DNA from: Sphingomonas sp. KR3-1
GTDB taxonomy: Bacteria; Pseudomonadota; Alphaproteobacteria; Sphingomonadales; Sphingomonadaceae
Reading direction: 5' to 3'
NCBI RefSeq assembly: GCF_040049295.1
Contig: NZ_JBDZDQ010000002.1
Coordinates: 186,001 to 250,000 of the forward strand
DNA: 64,000 nt
The notes beneath the pieces were generated by a model. The model saw only the letters and a program-made list of their open reading frames with translations. It did not search any database and was not told where the DNA came from. Positions 17,529 through 26,626 of this stretch are shown here, piece by piece. Position 1 is the first letter of the stretch. Every line of letters starts with the position of its first letter. A program made the position numbers and the translations under genes.

Positions 17529-18388
17529 GCTTTTCCGGCACCTTCCTCGCCGTCGACTGGGGGACGACCAATAGGCGCGTCTTCCTGATCGACGGCGGAC
17601 AGGTCGTCCGCACTGAGCGTGACGACCGCGGCGTGACCTCGGTCACCGACTTTGAAGCCGAGGCGGCGGGTATTCGCTCCCGCTTCGGGGACCTGCCGAT
17701 GCTGATGGCCGGGATGGTCGGCTCGAACATCGGCTGGCGCGCGGCACCCTATGTGCCGGCGCCGGCCGGGATCGCGGACCTTGCCGCCAAGCTGCTGCGC
17801 ATCGACGAGCGTACCGCGATCGTCCCCGGGGTCTCGGTGACCGGGCCGGCGGACGTGATGCGGGGCGAGGAAGTCCAGCTGCTCGGCGCCGTCGCCGCGG
17901 GGCTGGTGCCGGGCGACGCGCTGATCGCGCAGCCCGGGACGCACTGCAAATGGGCGGAGATGGAGGAGGGGCGCATCGCCGGCTTCACCACCGCGATGAC
18001 CGGCGAGCTGTTCGCGCTCGTCCGCACGCACGGCCTGCTCGCCAGCCAGCTCGGCGGCGAGGTGACGCTGGGCCAGGCATTTCTCGACGGGGTGGAGGAG
18101 GGGCGCAAGCGCGACCTCGCCGCCTCGCTGTTCGGCATCCGCGCCGCCAAGCTGCTGGGGGTGCGCGACGACAACGACGCGGCGAGCTTCGCCAGCGGGC
18201 TGCTGATCGGCAGCGACGTCGCTGCGCGGCTCGAGCGGGCGGGGCACGACACCGTGCATATCCTCGCCGACCCGGTGCTGGGCGGGCTCTATGCCACCGC
18301 GGTCGAGGCGCATGGCCGTCGCGCCGCCCTCGTCGACAGCCACGCCGCCTTCGTTGCTGGCATTATCGCCATTGGGAGTAACTCGTGA
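17525..18388 (+). CDS. dgoK: 2-dehydro-3-deoxygalactonokinase
   Basis: 287 aa starting at GTG 17525, overlapping the symporter stop by four bases (GTGA). The N-terminal FLAVDWGTTNRRVFLIDGG is the phosphate-binding loop of this ASKHA-type kinase. MAGMVGSNIGWRAAPYVPAPAG and QPGTHCKWAEMEEGRIAGFTTAMTGELF are signatures of DgoK. It phosphorylates 2-keto-3-deoxy-D-galactonate to the 6-phosphate using ATP in the cytoplasm. It is the step between the dehydratase at 8932 and the aldolase that overlaps its 3' end. Confidence 0.93.
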   Translation: MSFSGTFLAVDWGTTNRRVFLIDGGQVVRTERDDRGVTSVTDFEAEAAGIRSRFGDLPMLMAGMVGSNIGWRAAPYVPAPAGIADLAAKLLRIDERTAIVPGVSVTGPADVMRGEEVQLLGAVAAGLVPGDALIAQPGTHCKWAEMEEGRIAGFTTAMTGELFALVRTHGLLASQLGGEVTLGQAFLDGVEEGRKRDLAASLFGIRAAKLLGVRDDNDAASFASGLLIGSDVAARLERAGHDTVHILADPVLGGLYATAVEAHGRRAALVDSHAAFVAGIIAIGSNS

Positions 18389-19017
18389 GCCACATCGCCG
18401 CCTTCGACGCCGCCTTTGCCCGCTGCCCGCTGATCGCGATCCTGCGCGGAGTGACGCCCGACGAGGTCGAGGCGATCGGCGACGAACTGGTCGCGGCCGG
18501 CTTCACGCTGATCGAGGTGCCGATGAACTCGCCCGATCCGCTGGAGAGTATTTCGCGCCTTTCCAAGCGCTTCGGCGGCAAGGCGGTGATCGGGGCGGGG
18601 ACGGTGCTGCGCGAGGAGCAGGTCGCCGCGGTCCAGGCCGCGGGGGGCACGATGATCATCTCGCCCAACGCCAACCTCAAGGTGATCGCGGCCAGCGCCG
18701 CGGCGGGCCTCGTCTCGCTGCCGGGGATCTTCACGATGAGCGAGGCCTTTGCCGCGCTAGATGCCGGGGCGACGGCGCTCAAGCTGTTCCCGGCCGAGGC
18801 GGCCTCGCCGGGGGTGCTCAAGGCGATGCGCGCGGTGCTGCCCAGGGAAGCGCGGGTGCTGCCGGTGGGGGGTATCTCCCCCGACACCATGGCGCCCTGG
18901 CTGGCCGCCGGTGCGCCGGGCTTCGGGCTCGGCTCGGCGCTGTACAAGGTGGGGATGGGCGCCGCCGAGGTGGGCGCCAATGCCCGGGCGTTCGTGGCGG
19001 CACTTCCGGACCGCTAA
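18385..19017 (+). CDS. dgoA: 2-dehydro-3-deoxy-6-phosphogalactonate aldolase
   Basis: 210 aa, GTG start overlapping the dgoK stop (GTGA). KDPG/KDPGal-aldolase barrel: CPLIAILRGVTPDE, LIEVPMNSPDP with catalytic Glu, VIGAGTVLREEQV, and TALKLFPAE with the Schiff-base Lys. IEVPMNSP, rather than the EVTLRT seen in many KDPG aldolases, is typical of DgoA. It splits KDPGal to pyruvate and glyceraldehyde-3-phosphate, the last step of the De Ley-Doudoroff pathway. It closes the symporter-kinase-aldolase operon. Confidence 0.93.
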   Translation: MSHIAAFDAAFARCPLIAILRGVTPDEVEAIGDELVAAGFTLIEVPMNSPDPLESISRLSKRFGGKAVIGAGTVLREEQVAAVQAAGGTMIISPNANLKVIAASAAAGLVSLPGIFTMSEAFAALDAGATALKLFPAEAASPGVLKAMRAVLPREARVLPVGGISPDTMAPWLAAGAPGFGLGSALYKVGMGAAEVGANARAFVAALPDR

Positions 19018-19055
19018 GCTTGCCACGTTCGCGCCCAGAGGCTTGTGCCGACGGC

Positions 19056-19075
19056 AATATTATATGATAAGTCAT
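19056..19075. promoter_or_regulatory. Operator-like motif F (sugar regulon)
   Basis: ATATTATATGATAAGTCATC shares ATATTATATGAT with motif A read on its minus strand. It lies within 40 bases of the GH43 ATG at 19093, in an otherwise GC-rich intergenic gap of 75 bases. Confidence 0.55.
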
Positions 19076-19092
19076 CTCAAAGGAGAGATGAC

Positions 19093-20133
19093 ATGGGGAA
19101 GCGCTATTTGCGGAGCGGCGCGCTGATCGGCGCGGCCTTGTGCCTGAATGCGGGCAGCGCGTGGGCACAAGCAGACAGTCCGGCGGCGGATGTTGGCAGC
19201 TACACCAACCCGCTGCTCCCGTCGGGCCCCGATCCCTGGATCACCCAGGTCGATGGGACCTATTACTACATGCACACCCAGCGCGACGGCATCACGCTGT
19301 GGCGCACGCGGAACATCGCCGACCTGGCGAATGCCGAGCAGAGGAAAGTGTGGACGCCGCCCAGGGAGGGGCCGAACGCGCACCTGATCTGGGCGCCCGA
19401 GCTGCACCGCATCGGCAAGAGCTGGTTCCTCTACTACACCGCCACTGCAAGCGGTTTCAGCGATGACGCCCACCGGGGTGTGTTCGTCCTGGAGAACAAG
19501 GCGTCCGATCCGCTGAGCGGGACCTGGATCGACCGCGGCAAGATCAACACCGCGCATGCCGGGATCGACGGCACCGTCTTCGCCTGGCGGGGCAAAAACT
19601 ACTTCGTCTACTCGCCCTATCTCGGGCCGGACTCGGGGCTCGCCATCGCCGAGATGAAGAACCCCTGGACCTTGAAGGGCAGGGAGCAGGTGATCGCCAT
19701 GCCCGACCAGCCCTGGGAACGGCTCGACGGCCGCCAGATCCTCGAGGGGCCGGAATTCCTGGCGGGTCCCAGGGGCGACCTGTTCCTGACCTATTCGGCC
19801 AGCCCGTGCTGGTCCGACGACTATGCGCTCGGACTGCTGCGCGCGGCGCCCGGGGCCAACCCGCTCGATCCCAAGGCGTGGAGCAAGTCGCCGACCCCGG
19901 TGCTGCACAAGGGCAACGGCGTGTACGCGACCGGACATAACGGCTTCTTCAAGTCGCCCGACGGCAAGGAGAGCTGGATCATCTACCACGCCAATGCGGC
20001 GGCGGGGATGAAGTGCACGCTCAAGCGGGCGCCGCACATCCAGAAGTTCGGCTGGACCGCCGACGGGCGGCCCGACTTCGGGCTGCCGGTGCCGGAGGGC
20101 GTGGCGCAGAAGGTGCCTTCGGGGACGCGGTGA
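19093..20133 (+). CDS. Exported GH43 alpha-L-arabinofuranosidase (exo type)
   Basis: 346 aa. ATG 19093 follows AGGAGA by six bases and opens a signal peptide (residues 1-26, AWAQ). Catalytic positions of the GH43 propeller are YTNPLLPSGPDPWI (base Asp47), AGIDGTVFAW (Asp near 157) and QILEGPEFL (acid Glu near 219). LIWAPELHRIGKSWFLYYTA is a strongly conserved blade. NPLLPSGPDPWI and the overall length resemble exo-1,5-alpha-L-arabinofuranosidases of GH43. It has its own operator-like motif and a strong downstream terminator, so it seems to be a single-gene unit of the regulon. It would release arabinose from arabinan or arabinogalactan oligosaccharides in the periplasm. Confidence 0.87.
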   Translation: MGKRYLRSGALIGAALCLNAGSAWAQADSPAADVGSYTNPLLPSGPDPWITQVDGTYYYMHTQRDGITLWRTRNIADLANAEQRKVWTPPREGPNAHLIWAPELHRIGKSWFLYYTATASGFSDDAHRGVFVLENKASDPLSGTWIDRGKINTAHAGIDGTVFAWRGKNYFVYSPYLGPDSGLAIAEMKNPWTLKGREQVIAMPDQPWERLDGRQILEGPEFLAGPRGDLFLTYSASPCWSDDYALGLLRAAPGANPLDPKAWSKSPTPVLHKGNGVYATGHNGFFKSPDGKESWIIYHANAAAGMKCTLKRAPHIQKFGWTADGRPDFGLPVPEGVAQKVPSGTR

Positions 20134-20183
20134 CCCTCGCTAAAGCCCTCTCCTGAAGGGGAGAGGCTTGAGAAGAAACAAAA

Positions 20184-20213
20184 AGAGCCGGCAGCCCTGG
20201 GGCAGCCGGCTCT
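20184..20213. terminator. Bidirectional intrinsic terminator between convergent genes
   Basis: AGAGCCGGC pairs with GCCGGCTCT around a 12-base loop. An A-run precedes it and a T-rich stretch follows, so it can stop the GH43 gene (plus) and the MFS gene (minus). Confidence 0.85.
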
Positions 20214-20239
20214 CTTCGTTTTCGTCCGGAGTGTCCGGA

Positions 20240-21568
20240 TCAGTCGATGTTCTTCGCGAGCCCCTGGTTGAACCACAGCGCGACCAGCGTGATCGCGGCG
20301 CCCGAGAGGAGGTAGCCGCCGGCGGCGAGCAGGCCGAAGCTGCTGCCGAGCCAGAGCGCGATCAGCGGGGCGAAGGCGGCGCCGACCAGCCAGGCGAGGT
20401 CCGAGGTGAGCGACGAGCCCGTATAACGGTGCGACTTCTGGAACAGCGACGACAGCGCGCCCGAGGACTGGCCGAACGAGACGCCGAGCAGCGCGAAGCC
20501 GAACAGCATGAACACGATCTCGCCCGCTTCGCCCGAGGAAAGCAGCTGCGGGGCGAAGCCGCTGAACACCGCGATGGCGACTGCCGAGCCGCCGAGCAGG
20601 GTGCGGCGGCCGAGCCGGTCCGCCAGCGCGCCCGAGACGATGATCGAAAGGGTGCCGACCACGGCGGCGGCGGCTTCGATCACCAGGAAGTCGACCGGGC
20701 TGTTCTGCGTGTAGAGGAACACCCAGGAGAGCGGGAACACCGTGACCATGTGGAACATCGCGAAGCTGGCGAGCGGCGCGAAGGCGCCCATCACGATGAT
20801 CCGCCAATCGGTGCGCACCGTCTCGGTGACCGGGGCGGGCTGGAGCTCGCGGTCTTCGAACAGGCGGGCATATTCGGGCGTCACCACGATGCGCAGGCGG
20901 GCGAACAGCGCCACCACGTTGATCGCGAAGGCGACGAAGAAGGGATAGCGCCAGCCCCATGCGAGGAAGTCCTCGGCCGGCAGCTCGGTGACGAAGAAGG
21001 CGAAGAGCAGGCTCGCCACGATCAGGCCGAGCGGGGCGCCGAGCTGCGGGATCATCGCATACCAGCCGCGCTTGTTGTCCGGCGCGTTGATGGCGAGCAG
21101 CGAGGCGAGCCCGTCCCACGAGCCGCCGAGCGCGACGCCCTGGCCCATGCGGAACAGGCAGAGCAGCCACGCCGCGGTCATGCCGGCATCGGCATAGCCG
21201 GGCAGGAACGCGATCGCCGCGGTGGAGCCGCCGAGCAGGAACAGCGCGATCGTCAGCTTGGCGCCGCGGCCATAGGCGCGGTCGATCACCGTGAAGATCA
21301 GCGTGCCGAAGGGGCGGGCGATGAAGGCGAGCGCGAAGATCGCGAACGACCAGAGCGTGCCCTGGAGCGGATCGAGGAAGGGGAAGAACAACTTCGGGAA
21401 GACGAGCACCGAGGCGATCGCGTACACGAAGAAGTCGAAGAACTCGGAGGTGCGGCCGATGATCACGCCGATCGCGATTTCGCCCGGGTGGATGCCGTGA
21501 CCATGCGCGGCATTGAGGACGCGTGCATCCCGTTCGGCTTCAAGGGTGGGGACGGTATCGCCGCTCAT
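20240..21568 (-). CDS. MFS transporter, metabolite:H+ symporter (MHS) family
   Basis: 442 aa from ATG 21568, with about 12 transmembrane segments. GRTSEFFDFFVYAIASVLVFPKLFFP is the first helix motif of the MHS group (ProP/KgtP/ShiA-like), and RPFGTLIFTVIDRAYGRGAKLT is the loop 2-3 signature. GSWDGLASLLAINAPDNKRGWYAMIPQLG follows in helix 5. Members move organic acids, osmolytes or aromatic acids with protons; substrate is not readable. It is divergent from the cyo operon with a 162-base intergenic region and convergent with the arabinosidase, so it may belong to either neighbourhood or neither. Confidence 0.85.
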   Translation of the reverse strand: MSGDTVPTLEAERDARVLNAAHGHGIHPGEIAIGVIIGRTSEFFDFFVYAIASVLVFPKLFFPFLDPLQGTLWSFAIFALAFIARPFGTLIFTVIDRAYGRGAKLTIALFLLGGSTAAIAFLPGYADAGMTAAWLLCLFRMGQGVALGGSWDGLASLLAINAPDNKRGWYAMIPQLGAPLGLIVASLLFAFFVTELPAEDFLAWGWRYPFFVAFAINVVALFARLRIVVTPEYARLFEDRELQPAPVTETVRTDWRIIVMGAFAPLASFAMFHMVTVFPLSWVFLYTQNSPVDFLVIEAAAAVVGTLSIIVSGALADRLGRRTLLGGSAVAIAVFSGFAPQLLSSGEAGEIVFMLFGFALLGVSFGQSSGALSSLFQKSHRYTGSSLTSDLAWLVGAAFAPLIALWLGSSFGLLAAGGYLLSGAAITLVALWFNQGLAKNID

Positions 21569-21680
21569 CGAATTGGAACTTTCTGCAACACGCGCCGCGC
21601 CAGCGCGTTTCCTAATGCCATGGAGGGCCGGGTACGTCCCGGCGCGGCGCTCTTGCGCCATAGCAGACAACGCGGGGATT

Positions 21681-21693
21681 GGACAAAATGTCC
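21681..21693. promoter_or_regulatory. Palindrome GGACA-AAA-TGTCC upstream of cyoA
   Basis: A perfect 5-base inverted repeat with 3-base spacer, 38 bases before the cyoA ATG in the divergent region with the MFS gene. A nearly identical 13-mer (one mismatch) occurs at 53403-53415 in another divergent promoter region. The cognate regulator is unknown. Confidence 0.45.
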
Positions 21694-21730
21694 TATGTGC
21701 GGTGCAACATGAGACGCCTAGGCGCCCGGC

Positions 21731-22903
21731 ATGCCTAGACCCCGTTTCCTCTCCGCTCGGCTTCGCGCCCTGCTGACCCTGCCGGCGCTCGCAGCGTTGT
21801 GCGGGTGCAACATGATCGTGCTCAACCCGGCGGGTGACGTCGCGCGCCAGCAGGGCGATCTGGTGATCGCATCAACGCTGCTGATGCTGCTGATCATCCT
21901 GCCGGTGATGGCGCTGACCATCCTGTTCGCCTGGCGCTACCGCGCCTCGAACAAGGAAGCGACCTATGAGCCGGACTGGGATCACTCGACCAGCCTGGAG
22001 CTGGTGATCTGGTCGGCCCCGCTGCTTATCATCATCTGCCTCGGCGCGATCACCTGGGTGAGCACCCATCTGCTCGACCCGTACCGGCCGCTCGCGCGCA
22101 CCGGCCCGGGCCAGCCGGTGGCGGCGAACGTCAAGCCGCTCGAGGTGCAGGTCGTCGCGCTCGACTGGAAATGGCTGTTCATCTATCCCGAGCAGGGCAT
22201 CGCGACGGTCAACGAGATGGCCGCGCCGATCGGCCGCCCGATTCGCTTCCGGATCTCGGCCTCGTCGGTGATGAACAGCTTCTACATCCCCGCGCTCGCC
22301 GGCCAGATCTATGCGATGCCGGGCATGGAGACGCCGCTCAACGCCGCGTTCGACAAGCCGGGCGTGTTCCAGGGCTTCTCGGCCAATTATAGCGGGCACG
22401 GCTTCTCCAAGATGCGCTTCAAGGCGCACAGCCTCGACCAGGCGGGCTTCGACGCCTGGGTGGCCGAAGTGAAGAAGGCGGGCGGCACGCTCGACCGCGC
22501 CGGCTATCTGAAGCTCGCGGTTCCGAGCGAGGGCGAGCCGGTGCGCCATTATGCCGGCGTCGAGACCGGGCTGTTCGACCGCGTGACCAACCTCTGCGTC
22601 GAGTCGGGCAAGATGTGCATGCACCAGATGACCGCGATCGACGCGCAGGGCGGCATGGGCAAGGCCGGGCTCTACAATGTCCGCCAGACCGCCGATGCCA
22701 AGGCGCAGGGCAGCCACATGCATGACGGCAAGAGCTTCGTCGGCCAGATCTGCGACGAGGACAAGCCGATGGCCGCGCGCGCGCAGGCCGCGCGGGTGAA
22801 GCTGGCGCCGCTCACCGGCGCCGGGCTCCGCCAGCCTTCGGCCAAGCCCACTCCTACCGCTCCCAGCGTTGCGTCCGAAACCCGGCCGCGTCCTCTCTCC
22901 TGA
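21731..22903 (+). CDS. cyoA: Cytochrome bo3 ubiquinol oxidase subunit II
   Basis: 390 aa lipoprotein-like subunit. The signal ends [22 protein letters not shown], with a lipobox-type Cys and the typical CyoA start of the mature chain. Two transmembrane helices follow (~45-70, 88-110), then a periplasmic cupredoxin fold containing [22 protein letters not shown] and [35 protein letters not shown] replaces the CuA ligand loop of cytochrome c oxidases, so electrons come from quinol. The C-terminal ~70 residues are a variable tail rich in Ala/Pro. It is the first gene of the cyoABCD-surf1-regBA operon. Confidence 0.95.
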   Translation: MPRPRFLSARLRALLTLPALAALCGCNMIVLNPAGDVARQQGDLVIASTLLMLLIILPVMALTILFAWRYRASNKEATYEPDWDHSTSLELVIWSAPLLIIICLGAITWVSTHLLDPYRPLARTGPGQPVAANVKPLEVQVVALDWKWLFIYPEQGIATVNEMAAPIGRPIRFRISASSVMNSFYIPALAGQIYAMPGMETPLNAAFDKPGVFQGFSANYSGHGFSKMRFKAHSLDQAGFDAWVAEVKKAGGTLDRAGYLKLAVPSEGEPVRHYAGVETGLFDRVTNLCVESGKMCMHQMTAIDAQGGMGKAGLYNVRQTADAKAQGSHMHDGKSFVGQICDEDKPMAARAQAARVKLAPLTGAGLRQPSAKPTPTAPSVASETRPRPLS

Positions 22904-22917
22904 TCGCGAACCCAGCT

Positions 22918-24918
22918 ATGATCCCGCAACCCGCACCCGTTGGCCCGATCCTGGGCAAGCTCTCGCTCGACGCGCTGCCGCTGCACGAGCCGATCGTCGT
23001 GGCGACCTTCGCGGTCGTCGCGCTCGGCGGCATCGGCCTTTTCGCCGCGCTGACCTATTTCAAGCTCTGGGGCTATCTCTGGAAGGAGTGGTTCACCAGC
23101 GTCGACCACAAGAAGATCGGGATCATGTACATGATCCTGGGCCTGGTGATGTTCCTGCGCGGCTTCGCCGATGCGCTGATGATGCGCCTGCAGCAGGCGC
23201 TCGCGTTCGGCGGGTCCGAGGGGTACCTGAACGCGCACCATTTCGACCAGGTGTTCACCGCGCACGGCGTGATCATGATCTTCTTCGTGGCGATGCCGTT
23301 CGTCACCGGGCTGATGAACTACGTCGTGCCGCTGCAGATCGGCGCGCGCGACGTGTCGTTCCCGTTCCTCAACAACTTCAGCTTCTGGATGACCACCGGC
23401 GGCGCGGTGCTGGTGATGGCGTCGCTGTTCGTCGGCGAGTTCGCCCAGACCGGCTGGCTGGCCTATCCGCCGCTCTCCGAGCTGGCCTATAGCCCCGGCG
23501 TCGGCGTCGACTATTATCTATGGGCGCTGCAGGTGGCCGGCGTCGGCACGACACTCTCGGGCATCAACCTGATCGTGACGATCCTCAAGCTGCGCGCTCC
23601 GGGCATGGGCCTGATGAAGATGCCCGTCTTCACCTGGACGTCGCTGTGCACCAACGTGCTGATCGTCGCCTCCTTCCCGGTGCTGACCGCGGTGCTCGCG
23701 CTGCTCGGCCTCGACCGCTACGCCCATACCAACTTCTTCACGAACGACTTTGGCGGCAGCGCCATGATGTACGTGAACCTGATCTGGATCTGGGGCCACC
23801 CCGAGGTCTACATCCTCGTGCTGCCGCTGTTCGGCGTCTATTCGGAAGTCACCTCGACCTTCTCGGGCAAGAAGCTGTTTGGGTACAGCTCGATGGTCTA
23901 CGCCACGATCGTCATCACGATCCTGTCGTACCTCGTCTGGCTGCACCACTTCTTCACGATGGGCTCGGGCGCCAGCGTCAACAGCTTCTTCGGCATCACG
24001 ACGATGGTGATCTCGATCCCGACCGGCGCGAAGATCTTCAACTGGCTGTTCACCATGTATCGCGGCCGGATCCGCTTCGAGCTACCGATGATGTGGACGA
24101 TCGCGTTCATGCTGACCTTCGTGATCGGCGGCATGACCGGCGTGATGCTCGCGGTGCCGCCGGCCGACTTCGTGCTGCACAACTCGCTGTTCCTGATCGC
24201 GCACTTCCACAACGTGATCATCGGCGGCGTGCTGTTCGGCCTGTTCGCGGCGATCAACTATTGGTGGCCCAAGGCGTTCGGCTTCAAGCTCAACAGCTTC
24301 TGGGGCAAGGTGAGCTTCTGGTGCTGGGTGCCCGGCTTCTGGATCGCCTTCATGCCGCTCTACATCATGGGCCTGATGGGCGTGACCCGCCGCATGCGCA
24401 CCTTCGACGACCCCAGCCTGCAGATCTTCTTCATCATCGCCGCGTTCGGCGCGGTGCTGATCGCAGCGGGCATCGGCGCGATGCTGGTCCAGTTCGCGGT
24501 GAGCATCTGGAAGCGCGAGGAGCTGAAGGACGTGACCGGCGATCCCTGGGGCGGCCGCACGCTCGAGTGGGCGACCAGCTCGCCGCCGCCGGAGTACAAC
24601 TTCGCGTTCACGCCGGTCATCCATGACCTCGACGCCTGGTACGACATGAAGGCGCGCGGGCATGCCCGGCCGGTGGACGGCTTCAAGGACATCCACATGC
24701 CGAGCAACACCGGCGCCGGGGTGATCCTGGCCGGCATCAGCACGCTGATCGGCTTCGCGCTGATCTGGCACATCTGGTGGCTGGTCGGGCTGGGCTTTGT
24801 CGGCCTGGTCGGCGGGGCGATCTTCCACACCTTCAACTACAAGCGCGATTTCGACATTCCCGCCGAAACCGTCGCCGAGACCGAGGCTGCGCGCACCCGC
24901 CAGCTCGCCGGAGCCTGA
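22918..24918 (+). CDS. cyoB: Cytochrome bo3 ubiquinol oxidase subunit I
   Basis: 666 aa heme-copper oxidase core. Visible ligands are [17 protein letters not shown] (low-spin heme His), [20 protein letters not shown] (CuB His and crosslinked Tyr region), WLHHFFTMG (two CuB His) and [16 protein letters not shown] (high-spin and low-spin heme His). About 15 membrane helices, as in CyoB. It reduces oxygen to water while pumping protons across the inner membrane. Start ATG 22918 lies 15 bases after cyoA. Confidence 0.97.
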   Translation: MIPQPAPVGPILGKLSLDALPLHEPIVVATFAVVALGGIGLFAALTYFKLWGYLWKEWFTSVDHKKIGIMYMILGLVMFLRGFADALMMRLQQALAFGGSEGYLNAHHFDQVFTAHGVIMIFFVAMPFVTGLMNYVVPLQIGARDVSFPFLNNFSFWMTTGGAVLVMASLFVGEFAQTGWLAYPPLSELAYSPGVGVDYYLWALQVAGVGTTLSGINLIVTILKLRAPGMGLMKMPVFTWTSLCTNVLIVASFPVLTAVLALLGLDRYAHTNFFTNDFGGSAMMYVNLIWIWGHPEVYILVLPLFGVYSEVTSTFSGKKLFGYSSMVYATIVITILSYLVWLHHFFTMGSGASVNSFFGITTMVISIPTGAKIFNWLFTMYRGRIRFELPMMWTIAFMLTFVIGGMTGVMLAVPPADFVLHNSLFLIAHFHNVIIGGVLFGLFAAINYWWPKAFGFKLNSFWGKVSFWCWVPGFWIAFMPLYIMGLMGVTRRMRTFDDPSLQIFFIIAAFGAVLIAAGIGAMLVQFAVSIWKREELKDVTGDPWGGRTLEWATSSPPPEYNFAFTPVIHDLDAWYDMKARGHARPVDGFKDIHMPSNTGAGVILAGISTLIGFALIWHIWWLVGLGFVGLVGGAIFHTFNYKRDFDIPAETVAETEAARTRQLAGA

Positions 24919-24921
24919 TCG

Positions 24922-25551
24922 ATGAGCACCACGACGATCCCCGCCGCGGACGAGCCGGTCCGCTTCTACGACCTGGACGAGCATCCGCACCCGGAAGGCT
25001 ACAGCACGATGCTGGGCTTCTGGATCTACCTGATGAGCGACTGCCTCATCTTCGCGATCCTGTTCGCCACCTATGCCGTGCTCGGCGGCAGCTATGCCGC
25101 GGGGCCGGGCCCCAAGGAGCTGTTCGACCTGCCGCTGGTCGCGCTGAACACGGCGATGCTGCTGTTCTCGTCGATCACCTATGGCTTCGCGATGCTGGGC
25201 ATGCAGCGCGGCAACAAGGGCCAGGTGCTGGTGTGGCTGGCGATCACGCTGTTCTTCGGCGGCTGCTTCCTCGGCATCGAACTCTATGAGTTCAACCATC
25301 TGATCCACGAGGGCGCGGGGCCGTGGCGCAGCGCGTTCCTGTCGAGCTTCTTCACACTGGTCGGCACGCACGGGCTGCACGTGACCTTCGGCTCGATCTG
25401 GCTGGTGACGCTGATGGTCCAGGTCGGCCGCTTCGGGCTGACCGCCGCCAACCAGCGCCGCCTGGCCTGCCTGAGCCTGTTCTGGCACTTCCTCGACGTC
25501 ATCTGGATCGGCGTCTTCACCTTTGTCTACCTGATGGGAATGCTGCGATGA
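24922..25551 (+). CDS. cyoC: Cytochrome bo3 ubiquinol oxidase subunit III
   Basis: 209 aa with five hydrophobic segments, the quinol-oxidase form of subunit [28 protein letters not shown] is the first helix pair. [40 protein letters not shown] carries the conserved Glu and His. The start is four bases after cyoB and the stop overlaps cyoD (ATGA). Confidence 0.96.
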   Translation: MSTTTIPAADEPVRFYDLDEHPHPEGYSTMLGFWIYLMSDCLIFAILFATYAVLGGSYAAGPGPKELFDLPLVALNTAMLLFSSITYGFAMLGMQRGNKGQVLVWLAITLFFGGCFLGIELYEFNHLIHEGAGPWRSAFLSSFFTLVGTHGLHVTFGSIWLVTLMVQVGRFGLTAANQRRLACLSLFWHFLDVIWIGVFTFVYLMGMLR

Positions 25552-25919
25552 GCCACGACACCCATGACCACGGGGATCACGGCCACGGCGTCGAGATCCC
25601 GCACGGCTCGATGCGCGACTATGTGATCGGCTTCGTGCTCTCGGTGATCCTCACCGCGATCCCGTTCTGGCTGGTGATGGCGCGGCCGCTGTCGAACGAG
25701 GCGACCGCCGCGGCGGTGCTCGCGCTCGCGGCGGTGCAGATCGTCGTCCACATGGTCTATTTCCTCCACCTCAGCCCCAAGGCAGAGGGCGGCTGGTCGG
25801 TGACGGCGCTGCTGTTCACGATCATCGTGGTGGCGATCATGCTCTCGGGCTCGATCTGGGTGATGTACCACCTCAACGCCAACATGATGCCGCTGCACGA
25901 CCCGAGCCAGCTGCCGTGA
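25548..25919 (+). CDS. cyoD: Cytochrome bo3 ubiquinol oxidase subunit IV
   Basis: 123 aa. His-rich N-terminus ([13 protein letters not shown]) followed by three transmembrane segments: [41 protein letters not shown] and [22 protein letters not shown]. This is the standard CyoD layout; CyoD is needed for assembly of the CuB site. Overlaps cyoC and surf1 by four bases each. Confidence 0.93.
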   Translation: MSHDTHDHGDHGHGVEIPHGSMRDYVIGFVLSVILTAIPFWLVMARPLSNEATAAAVLALAAVQIVVHMVYFLHLSPKAEGGWSVTALLFTIIVVAIMLSGSIWVMYHLNANMMPLHDPSQLP

Positions 25920-26626
25920 CCGACGCCCGCCAGCCCCGCGCACGGTGGGGCATCGCCGCGGCGATGCTCGCCTGCGCGGTGCTGCTGGCGGGGCTGGGCA
26001 TCTGGCAGCTCGAGCGGCGGGTGTGGAAGCACGCGCTGATCGCGGCGGTGGATGCCCGCATCCACGCCGCGCCGGTCGCCGCACCGGGCCCCGGCGAATG
26101 GGCCGGGATCAGCGCTGGCAACGACGCCTATCGCCGCATCACCGTCATCGGCCATTTCCGGAACGACCGCGTCACGCTGGTGAAGGCCGTCACCGAGCGC
26201 GGACCGGGCTATTGGGTGATGACGCCGCTGCAGGCGCGCGACTTCACCGTGCTGGTCAACCGCGGCTTCATCCCCGACGCGATGCGCAGGCAGGTGCCCG
26301 CCGGCCCCGACCAGGCGCAGGTCACCGGGCTGCTCCGCATCACCGAGCCGGGCGGCGGCTTCCTGCGCAGCAACGACCCCAAGGGCAGTCGCTGGTATTC
26401 GCGCGACGTGGCGGCTATCGCCTCCGCCCATGGGCTCAGCAACACCGCTCCCTATTTCATCGACGCCGACGCCACGCCCAATCCCGGCGGCTGGCCGGTG
26501 GGCGGGCTGACCGTGGTCCATTTCAACGACAGCCACCTCGTCTACGCGCTGACCTGGTTCGCGCTGTGCGGCATGGCGCTGTGGGCGGCGTGGTTCGTCA
26601 CCCGGCGGCGCGAGGCCGGGGAATGA
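25916..26626 (+). CDS. SURF1-family oxidase assembly protein
   Basis: 236 aa, GTG start overlapping the cyoD stop. An N-terminal helix (MLACAVLLAGLGIWQLERRVWK) carries the family GxWQLxR motif. A periplasmic domain follows (YWVMTPLQARDFTVLVNRGFIP is the second hallmark), then a C-terminal helix (ALTWFALCGMALWAAWFVTRR). SURF1 proteins help heme insertion into heme-copper oxidases. Placement inside the cyo operon indicates that it serves the bo3 enzyme. Confidence 0.92.
   Translation: MTDARQPRARWGIAAAMLACAVLLAGLGIWQLERRVWKHALIAAVDARIHAAPVAAPGPGEWAGISAGNDAYRRITVIGHFRNDRVTLVKAVTERGPGYWVMTPLQARDFTVLVNRGFIPDAMRRQVPAGPDQAQVTGLLRITEPGGGFLRSNDPKGSRWYSRDVAAIASAHGLSNTAPYFIDADATPNPGGWPVGGLTVVHFNDSHLVYALTWFALCGMALWAAWFVTRRREAGE

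Noticed and set aside
21731..22903. Cytochrome c oxidase subunit II
   Set aside because: The CuA ligand loop (Cys-x3-Cys, His, Met) is absent, so this is the quinol oxidase subunit.
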